Shown one piece after another: positions 55,960 to 64,000 of a stretch of 64,000 bases of DNA. This DNA is from Symsagittifera roscoffensis. Its lineage: Eukaryota > Xenacoelomorpha > Acoela > Convolutidae. Where the stretch lies: assembly GCF_963678635.1 (NCBI RefSeq), contig NC_087070.1:11878539-11942538 (forward strand), written 5' to 3'. Both the position numbers and the translations under genes were made by a program. How positions within the stretch are numbered: the first letter of the stretch is position 1; the number at the start of each line of letters is the position of its first letter. Under the pieces are notes generated by a model. That model ran no database searches. It saw only the letters and a program-made list of their open reading frames with translations, and was not told where the DNA came from.

Positions 55960-56735
55960 GTTGCCTTTAACGATTTACCTCTTGTCGAGGAAATAGTTGA
56001 ACGCAACATATTCATTTATAGTTTTTACATTCAGGAAAGAGTTTATGCTGGCTAGTTACTCAGGCGAAGTTTTGTAAATTTTGATAAAACATTGACGATG
56101 CTAAGGTTCAGCAAACAAATCATTCACACGAACAATGTTGGTTTTTTAAGTGCTTTCAAGGTTCTAGCTGTGACTGTTTCTTCAAAAGATCAGACAATCT
56201 CAATCAACATCCAATCAGATGTTATGTTCGAGTTCGACATATTTATCCCAAAAACTAGTACACGTTATGGAAAACATAGTTCGAGAAACGGACTGATCTC
56301 ATATTCCTTAAACTGAAGATCTTGAAATGTTCAGTAATTTAGCAGTTTTTGACTTGGCAATCCCTATTTCCGTCCCAATATCTTCATATTTGCGAGATGA
56401 TCCAATTTTCTTATGTAAAAAAAATTCAGAACTCCTAACAATTGCTTTTTTTTATCCTGGAAATTTTGGTTAAAAGTAGCAAAATAAATTGAGAAACAAA
56501 CTTCGAAAAATTGAAAACAGTGTCAATGATCGAGTCAAAAGTCTTTGATGAACTCAATGATAGAACTTTACCTAAAAGACTAGATTTCTTCAAGTATGAA
56601 AAAAAAAAGAATTTTTCCATAAATAATCTTTTCTCAAAGTATTCAAATACGATGAAGTTTACCCTAGTTTTCCATTTTCAACCTTTTATTTGGGTAATTA
56701 ACTGGTTTTTGTCCAGTTCAGGGAGAATTTAAGCA
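55960..56735 (+). pseudogene. polB-like: second family-B polymerase remnant at the centre of the inverted repeat
   Basis: Readable pieces match the N-terminal to central part of the polymerase at 45-47.6 kb. They include LPLVEEIVERNIFIYSFYIQ, IIHTNNVGFLSAFKV (Cys residues of the finger lost) and KVFDELNDRTLPKRLDFFKY. The orientation is plus, opposite to the other remnant. Stops and frame changes are frequent and the catalytic palm is not present. It fills most of the ~1-kb spacer between the arms. Confidence 0.65.
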
Positions 56736-57800
56736 AAAATTTAAATTCAAATGAACATTAAGAGCAGTTTTCATTGAAATTTGTATATCAAACTCCAAAA
56801 ATCAACTCTTCCAAAGGTTTTTCTCAATGATTTTCCTAAATTGGTACAAAAATTACAATATGTGAGAACGTTTTCATTTTAATAATTAAGCTTTCTAGAT
56901 CAATTAGATGAAATTCAACAAAAATTTTTTCATAACTGATGATTATCTCTCTGTTTTTTAAACATAATGTTCATGATTTTTCTGTAGAAATGTTCTATAT
57001 TCAAGGATTTTCTGGTTTTCTGCTTAAAACGTGCTTTCGCCCTTGAAATCACTTTGCAAGAATTTTTAGTCAGAACTGGGGAATTTGGGAGGAAATTAGT
57101 ATCAATTGAACGAACAATTTGCTGGCAGATATGAAACTAGAACTGATACTGTCTGATTGTTACGAAGTAATTTGTAAATGCCCTCCCTAGGGATTCCTTG
57201 TTCAATTGCTACAGTAAATCATGCAAGCAATTTTTGAGATCATTAACTATCATTTTTCGTGCAAAATGTTTAGTATATTGCTTTTTATTCTTGAATTTTG
57301 TCGGAATTTTCCTCAAAAATTCTCAGGTGACAAAGAATTGGGGCTAGTTAAAACATTCAAAAGCCGATGAACAATTGCGAATATAAAGGTTTAATTTAAC
57401 GTTGAGCTTTTAGAACAAATTAAGAGCAGTCCTGTTGATTATAATCCGAAAACCTAACAATCTCTTCCTAACATCTGAGACATATAAAAAACTTCTAAGA
57501 GAGCGCGTCTCAAAAAAAATCGATGTAGCAAAGGAAATCAAGCTGCAAACTGAAATAATTGTATAATTTCGCGAAATTTATTTAGCAAAACACTCTATAG
57601 TTCTACCTATTTTTCTAGCTGAAGAAAAAAGCTAAAAAGAACAAAATCTTTACTGTTTGTCTAATTGAAATTTTTAAATAGTAAATGTCGAATAATCAAT
57701 GTTTGGTTCTGCTAAAGTATTAGTTTGTTCAGAAAATTTCGACAAGCTTCATATAATTTTCTCAAAAATCCTTCCACATCAATTTTTTCTTGTTTTGTCT

Positions 57801-57950
57801 GAAATGTAGATCTTGAAAGCAAATTTTTTATTTACTCTTCATGTATCATCTTCCAAAAGAAGTCGGGTTGGGGATGAAATGTAGATCTTGAAAGCAAATT
57901 TTTTATTTACTCTTCATGTATCATTTTCCAAAAGAAGTCGGGTTGGGTTT
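57801..57950. repeat. 75-bp tandem duplication
   Basis: GAAATGTAGATCTTGAAAGC and the following 55 bases are repeated from 57876 with one or two changes; the left arm has a single copy (about 54.24-54.29 kb). This is a recent event in the right arm. Confidence 0.85.
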
Positions 57951-58650
57951 ACTTTACAAAAATTATCCTCAAAACATCTAATTTTTCATTTAAAATAACT
58001 ATTATATCAAATCATAACAAAATTTCTGATGAATTACCCATAAATATAAATCTTTGAGACTTTTTCTGTTGGATTTTCTCTCAAGATATACTTTATAAGC
58101 TAAATTTTACTAAAATTATCTGAAAACTCCAAATGAATTAAATTGAATTTCTAACTCAATTTAGTACTTACTCAGTTTCTGCTTCATCTTCTATCTTCCA
58201 ACTTAATCCAATTTGAACAAAAGTTTACTTGAAAAGTTAATATTGGAAAAAATGTATCGTTTCAACTAACGTTCAAAAATCCGAAGCAGAGTTAATACCA
58301 TAAAACCTTTGCTAAAAGTCTTTAAAAGATTTTCTCAAACTCATAACTGTATTTTGCTGTTTCAAATCTGAATTTCTATTTTGAAGTAAGTTTTTAGTTG
58401 AGAATTATGTATATCATCATCTTGAAGAATTCAAAATTTAGCAAAAACATATTTTTTTAATTTTTTGCAGGTCAGTTACCAATTTCCTTTCTGAAATCAT
58501 CAAAAAAACAGTAGAAACCATAATTTTTATTAATAAATCTATCCCCATAAACCGCCTAACAAAGAACTACTCTATGAACAGTTTTACAATCTTTAAACAA
58601 GGAAAACGTTGAGATAGTAACTACCCAAAATCTTTTAATTAGTGGATGTT

Positions 58651-58866
58651 TTATAAATATCCAAGTTTTTTACACAATTTTAAACTTAAAACAAATACTT
58701 TAGCACTCATTAGCGTATGATATGCACTTTTACTACAAATTTCTCGCAGCAAAGTCTCCGCAAGCTTGCAATCAATGGAGTTTATACTGTTGATTAAAGA
58801 CTTTCGGATCGAAACCATGGAAAGTTTTTCGACAATTTGAATTCTATTTTTACTGTCTTTATCATC
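58651..58866 (-). pseudogene. possible exon or gene remnant
   Basis: Open minus-strand frame without ATG: hydrophilic, helical (DDKDSKNRIQIVEKLSMVS, LAETLLREICSKSAYHTL). It lies in the segment unique to the right arm, about 190 nt after the zinc-finger-like ORF on the same strand, and could belong to it. Family unknown. Confidence 0.3.
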
Positions 58867-59058
58867 AATCAAAACCTATAACTAAAAAATGACATTTCAA
58901 GTATTGTGATGAAACGACTGTATAATTTTTACTAGATGAAAACCTTTTAAATTACTACAGGGGTTTTTTAAATTTATCAGAATTGTATAGTTTTTTCAGT
59001 TTCAGTAAGAATTGATATTCATTGTATTTATATGTTTTCAATAAAAAAAAAACTAATT

Positions 59059-59295
59059 TTACTTTCTCTTGAATTGTGTTTGGAGACTGCTGAGCACATA
59101 ATTTAACATAAGGTTGAAAAAAGAAAACTTCTTCTTGAAATGATAGCTGAGTTCCTTGCTGCTAAAAATATAAAAGTTACCGCTCCAACACTTCAAAACA
59201 TCATAGGTTCTACGATGTCTTGACGCATCTTTGCGTGTATTTGCTCTGCCACATTCAAGACATGCAACTCTTTTGTATCTATTTAGTGACGGCAT
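59059..59295 (-). pseudogene. degenerate C2H2 zinc-finger-like gene
   Basis: ATG at 59295 (MPSLNRYKRVACLECGRANT). The first finger has CLECG and a RHRR helix, but the last ligand is Tyr; the second keeps LKC and SYH but has lost its partner Cys and His. This fits a decayed two-finger protein. Such fingers accompany Polinton polymerases, but a host zinc-finger fragment cannot be excluded. It is found only in the right arm. Confidence 0.5.
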
Positions 59296-59399
59296 CTCAA
59301 TTAGTAAAGAAAGATCTGAAGAATAAATAGGAGATAAAAAAAAATCCCAAATTTTTAGATAAAAAGAGTTGAATAGCCTCAAAAAATTTATTTAAAAAA

Positions 59400-60775
59400 A
59401 ATAAAATTTTTAACCAATTGTTTTTAACGTGAAACAAAATCAGAACGGATAACATCCTATTTGACCAAGCTGAAAAATTTTATTCCATCTAACCATGGAG
59501 TTTCAAAAGTATCAACCAATCAGAATTGAGCACTTCTTATAAGAAAGTTTGTGTCCTTTTTTTGATATCAACCAATCACATCGAGCATTGCTTCACAGGT
59601 AAAACTTGCGATATTAACCAATCAGAATGAAGTATTCGCAGATTTTAATATTTTTTAGATTAGAACATGCAATGTTTATCAAACTTCCCAGTCAGTCAGT
59701 TTTATTAAATTTTTCTGAAATAGATTTCAGTCAATTTTGTGATATACAGTTGAAACCAAAGTGAGATAAATTAAATTTCTTGTCTGGTTTATATTATTGT
59801 TTTGCTACTCAATTCAAATTTTAAAATCTTGATCATTTTTTTATTGATTTTTTCTATTAATCAGCGAAAAAATGATTCACCAAAAAATATGTTTTTATTG
59901 TTTTTTTTGTATATTGTAGTGTAAACAACCGGAAGTTTTTTAATTTTCGATAATCAATTAAAAGATATTGTGACAAATCTAGACTTTTTATTTGTATCAA
60001 ACTCAAAACAGTAATCTAAGTTAAGTTCATTATCTCCAATGTTTGTTTCATAGGCTCTTCTATTGTTTTGTTTTTTACTGATCGACCACCCAATCTGAGT
60101 TAACTCTTCTAAATTGAAACATGGTGGATAAATTTGGCAGTACTCTTCTTTTTTGTAATCTCCTCACCATCTTTTTAACCAATTAAAGAGTTTTCTGTGT
60201 ATCTATACAAAGTAAAACTAATACAATCTCTATCAACATCATCTGTCCACCTCTCTTATAGTTTTTTGTAATAATTCCATTATAAAATCTGATGAATTTC
60301 CATTTCAGACATTGAAAACGCTTTTGATAGAAACATATTTGTCACTGAAATAAAAACAGAAACTTGAAACAATTCGAAGTGTTGTATCATTTTTAATTTC
60401 TTTTGTAATCACCGTAAAATGTTTTTACCCTATTTAGAGTGTAAGTTTTTTTTTGTGTAGCCAATCGAAACCTCCAATTTTTGCAAAAAAAATTGAAAAT
60501 AACAGAAAATCAAAAAGTATTGATAATGTTTTCAACTACATTCTTGTTTGTGATTTTGATCAGAAAAAGACAAAACTTATTTAAAATCAGATAGAACAGT
60601 AAATAATTTCCTAAGCAAAAACTGGAAAATTAACTTATAATCGGTTATGGTTTTATGTCAATTTCGATTAAATTGTATGTTGTTTCAGACTTTTCCTCGT
60701 ATATCCTAGCTCTAATGTACACTCAAGTGAGTAAAAATAGTTTCGAACCACTAAAAATTCAATTACAAGAGATAC
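59400..60775. other. arm sequence with three CCAAT sites
   Basis: AACCAATCAGAAT or AACCAATCACAT occurs near 59515, 59570 and 59617, about 50 bp apart. The left arm keeps one counterpart. No gene seen. Confidence 0.5.
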
Positions 60776-61187
60776 AAAACATCGCGAAGTATTGATGAGG
60801 TTTACAATTATCGACCAGCATAAAGTCTCCCAAAATTTGGGACAGTTCTTTTAATTTATTCAAAGTATATTTGACATAGGCAACTTGCTTCAAGTCTTCA
60901 TTTTCCTTTGCACGGAAGAGTCGAATCTAAATGTAGGGTGGCTTGTTCACATTGTATTTCTTGATTGTGACACACGTCCTCCTCATGTTGTATTTTGCTA
61001 TTTCATATACTCTATTACAGATGTGGAGCTCCTGGTCCATAGTTGATTTTTTACGAGATTTGGCTGCATATATCGGTACGAGTCAAAAATTTTCAGCATC
61101 GTGACTAACAGTATTCCGGATTGCTGATATTGCTTCTCCTTCTTTTTCACTAAGATAAACTTGTTGGGATTCTTCAAAATGTCCCAA
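60776..61187 (-). pseudogene. conserved small gene, right copy (two stops)
   Basis: Partner of 51690-52080. The reading frame carries at least two stops (after the SHDAEN stretch and within the NKPPYI stretch), and continues past the point where the left copy stops, ending near 60.78 kb. Confidence 0.6.
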
Positions 61188-61487
61188 AAAATTTTAGTTT
61201 TAATAAATGAAAGCAGGGTTCAAAATATATTTTCCCCTTGTTTGATTTTTGGAACCAAACAAATCTCCCAATTTATTTTTTTTTTTGGTTTTCTGAAATT
61301 TCATTATAGTTGGGATTATCAAATTATTTAGAGTAGCTTTTGAAGCGCAAACTCACCAGATGGGGAGAAATGAGAGAAATGAAATTGAGAATAAACAAAA
61401 ATGGAAGTAAGTACTATGAGTCATCGCGATTTCCATATATGGAAGTAGTTACAAATATGGAAGGTTTTGTAGTAATTTTCGCCAAAT

Positions 61488-61985
61488 GTAAATTGCGTAG
61501 GCGTAACTACTACTATAAAAATCCACCATTTTCTTCAAAAATGATTCCTCCTAATGGCAGCTGCTCTGTGTCAAGCTCTTCCCAGCTTTTATCCAGATTA
61601 GAATAATTAATCATTGTTTTTTTCTGTTTCCAACGAGTTTTACGAAAACTACATATTAACCCAAGATTATTGCGTGTTTACTAACAATTCTTTCTGTTCC
61701 ATGGGAAGTTGCAAGTTTCATTTAATTTTAATAGGAACATCTCTTAGCCAAATTCTTCAGAGATAAGACAAACATCAATACATAAATCAAGAAATTGATT
61801 GTCTTTACACTTTGTACAAACATAGATTCTTTTCAAGTATCGTCACATCAATTGTGGGAATATTCAATCAGCTTACTTGCGGATTTCAGCATAATTTACG
61901 GTGGAAATGAGCTGAAAAAACATCTAGCGTATCAAGAAAACACCTCGCCCGTAAAAAGTTCAAAAACACTCTCTAAAATCTAATC
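61488..61985 (+). pseudogene. gene remnant, right copy
   Basis: Partner of 50895-51415. Contains CKLRRRNYYYKNPPFSSK then, about 0.2 kb further, a second open segment (KKHLAYQENTSPVKSSKTL at its end). Interrupted frames; function unknown. Confidence 0.45.
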
Positions 61986-62199
61986 AAAAACTTGCATCTA
62001 CGCAAACTCTGGGCTCAGCACTTTTAGACAGAACTCGAAAAACTCAAAACCCTAAATATGAATCTGATTTGTTCAAAATAATTGATTGTTTTATTGACGG
62101 TTGTGGTTCTGTAAATAGTGAGAGTGTCATTTTTCTAATAACTTTCGATTTTTTCTTCACAACAATTTTGTCAAAATTATTTTCATTTCAATTTAAATG

Positions 62200-63530
62200 C
62201 TTTTTAACGAACTAATTGTTTTTACTTTTTTTACAAGGTGCAAAAAACGTAATCACTTTTAAACAAATATGCATTGAGAAATTTTTTTGCAGTACGCAAC
62301 CTTTTCATAAATTTTTGAAAAAAATTATAAGCAAAAACCTAGCTAACTTTTTTTTATTCTTAAATATTGTTTTAAATCTAAGTTATCAGTATTGATGACT
62401 GTGAGTGCTAGTCCCGATCCTAATACACTGTTTTTTTTGATGTTTTTCATTAAAGTTTTTGCAAAAAATAAACTTTTTAATGAAAAAATTTGATGCAAAG
62501 GAATTCTTAAACTTAAATTTTTAACAGTGCAAGAAAAACGTATTACAATTTTTATTTGAAATCCGAAACAAATCGATGAAAAAAGTCTTAAAGTGCGAAT
62601 TTTTTTCACCAAGTTTTTAAAAAATTTGATGAAAATTTTCGCAAGTTGCAAAAATCGTAACGATTTTTTAAACAAGTATGTAAACTTTTTCGAGAAAACT
62701 TTTTGCAGGATGCAAATTTTTAAATTTTTTTTGAAAATTATTATATGCAAAAAGCAAACTTCTTTTTTCTTATGTATATGCTTAAAACGCAAAATTTAAT
62801 TGTAAAACGCTTGTTAAACAATTGCTAAAAATTTTTCATAATTGTTGTTTTTGAGTGCTATTCGCTATCTTAATACATTGTTCTTCTGATGATTTTGATT
62901 TTTATACATGCAAATAAAAAGATTTTTTTTTAGGATCAAAAATAAAACAAAGAAATTCGTTTACTTTAATTATCAGCTGTGCAAGAAAAGTCGGTAATTT
63001 TTGAAACGCGAAATCACTTAATGAATTTTTTTTTAATTTGCAAGTTTCTCTTTGATTTTTTACCAAATGTGCAAAAAATTTCATGAGAATGATTAACAGT
63101 GCACGAAAAAGTGGTATACAAATTTTTTAAAATGCGAAAACATTTAATGAAATTTTACTCAATTTGCGAGATTTTCTTCGATTTTTTTAACAAGAGTGCA
63201 AAAAATATTATGAAACGTTTTGCAATTTGCAAAAATTGTAAAGCTTTTATTACAAATATACAAAATATTTCGAGAAAAACTATTGCATGATGCAAATTTT
63301 TTCTGGACATCTTAAAAAACATGCAAAATCTAACTTCTTTTTCTTACCAAAACTTTTATTATAAGAAAATTGTTGAATTCTTGCGAAAAGTTTTTCATAT
63401 TTGATGACTTTGAGTGCTATCCCCTATCTTAAAACATTGTTTTTCTGATGTTTATGACCAAAATGCATGCAAAAAATTTAATTTTTACTGATCAAAACTA
63501 GAGCAAAAAAATTCATGAATCTTGTAACAA
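62200..63530. repeat. degenerate GTGCAAAAA-type repeats of the right arm
   Basis: Many spaced copies of (GT)GCAAAAA..GTAA and GCGAAA..TTTT, plus a longer repeated phrase GAGTGCTATCCCCTATCTTAA-like (near 62405, 62855 and 63412), giving a ~500-bp higher order. It occupies the place of the 49.27-49.64 kb minisatellite but is longer. Confidence 0.55.
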
Positions 63531-63536
63531 TTGACT

Positions 63537-63990
63537 TCAAGATGCAACAAAACTTGCCTCCATCGCCGGTGGTTGTCTTGGTGGTTCGCTGACTGGATTT
63601 CTTGGCTCAGAGAACCTCTCATCTTCTTCGATGATAATTGGGTTCTCCACAGATCCCTCTTCACAAGGAAAGAGGAAATCGTCGACTAGATGAGCCGAAT
63701 ATCTAGAGTCAGGATTGTCGGGGTAGTTGATTCCCACATGCTCAGACACTTTCTCCATCGTTTGCATTGTTCCACGTTGGTTCTCTGTGATGGTAACTTG
63801 TGTCATATGATGCTCGTTGAAATCCCTTTGCATCACCTCCACCATGTGCCAGACTTAGATTGGGATGTCCATTTGTGCCAGAAAAGCTCCATAGACTGTT
63901 TCTCGCACTTGCATTTCTACTAGATCAGGCAAAATTTCTACAGAGTACATAAGGTTGCTCTTTTGCACTGAGAAGATCAGTTTGAGCAAT
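63537..63990 (-). pseudogene. Polinton-region small gene, right copy
   Basis: The open part from ATG 63845 to 63537 encodes 102 residues: MVEVMQRDFNEHHMTQVTIT, HVGINYPDNPDSRYSAHLVD, then an acidic PIIIEEDERF and a Pro-rich tail. Homology with the left copy continues upstream of the ATG across an in-frame TAA (near 63856), so the gene was longer. This copy is the better preserved downstream, the left copy at the TAA. No domain recognised. Confidence 0.55.
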
Positions 63991-64000
63991 AAATTGAGTA

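Larger units (their letters stand above)
56920..64000. repeat. right arm of the giant inverted repeat (runs off the window)
   Basis: Reverse-complement partner of 48.64-55.90 kb. It contains about 0.76 kb absent from the left arm (within 57.9-59.8 kb), including a zinc-finger-like remnant. The symmetry is still visible at 63.99 kb, so the arm probably continues past the end. Confidence 0.8.

Overview
The window is AT-rich nuclear DNA from an animal, probably an invertebrate. This rests on a spliced trypsin-fold gene with GT-AG introns, a two-LTR retroelement, protein-primed type-B DNA polymerase fragments of the Maverick/Polinton kind, and long satellite-like arrays. I cannot name the phylum. 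Host coding density is very low: I support one good host gene and one plausible one. Most of the rest is mobile or repeated DNA.

Layout. 1-3 kb: a fold-back repeat (482-957) and an orphan Trp-rich ORF (981-1379). 3-17.4 kb: a tandem array of ~1.4-kb units in a two-unit alternation, interrupted by two copies of an unrelated block with near-perfect palindromes. 17.8-21.6 kb: a ~1.9-kb tandem duplication. 23.9-33.9 kb: an LTR element on the minus strand. It has 410-bp TG..CA LTRs differing at one visible position, a 4-bp AAAG target duplication and a tRNA-like primer-binding site. It carries an envelope-type glycoprotein region (broken), a 601-aa unrecognised protein, a Met-less Pro/Ser/Thr/Gln-rich ORF and several small membrane or basic ORFs in overlapping frames. 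I find no gag, protease, reverse transcriptase, RNase H or integrase. 34.7-36.1 kb: a three-exon serine-protease homologue with all three catalytic residues replaced. 36-44.9 kb: mostly non-coding DNA with dispersed repeats, a 14-bp minisatellite, a 200-N gap and strand-asymmetric G/C tracts.

44.9-64 kb: a decayed Polinton-like region. A polymerase pseudogene (minus strand, 45.0-47.6 kb) is followed by a very large imperfect inverted repeat with arms near 48.6-55.9 kb and 56.9-64.0 kb. Its centre holds a second polymerase fragment in the opposite orientation. The arms carry paired, independently damaged copies of the same small genes; one arm also has a fragment of the 601-aa gene of the LTR element.

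The most unusual object is the LTR element. It looks recently inserted and keeps the cis-acting signals of retrotransposition, but its coding region is an envelope/accessory cassette without a polymerase. It would need enzymes supplied in trans. Two of its ORF junctions are ATGA stop/start overlaps, and a short consensus intron lies immediately after the stop codon of the last ORF.
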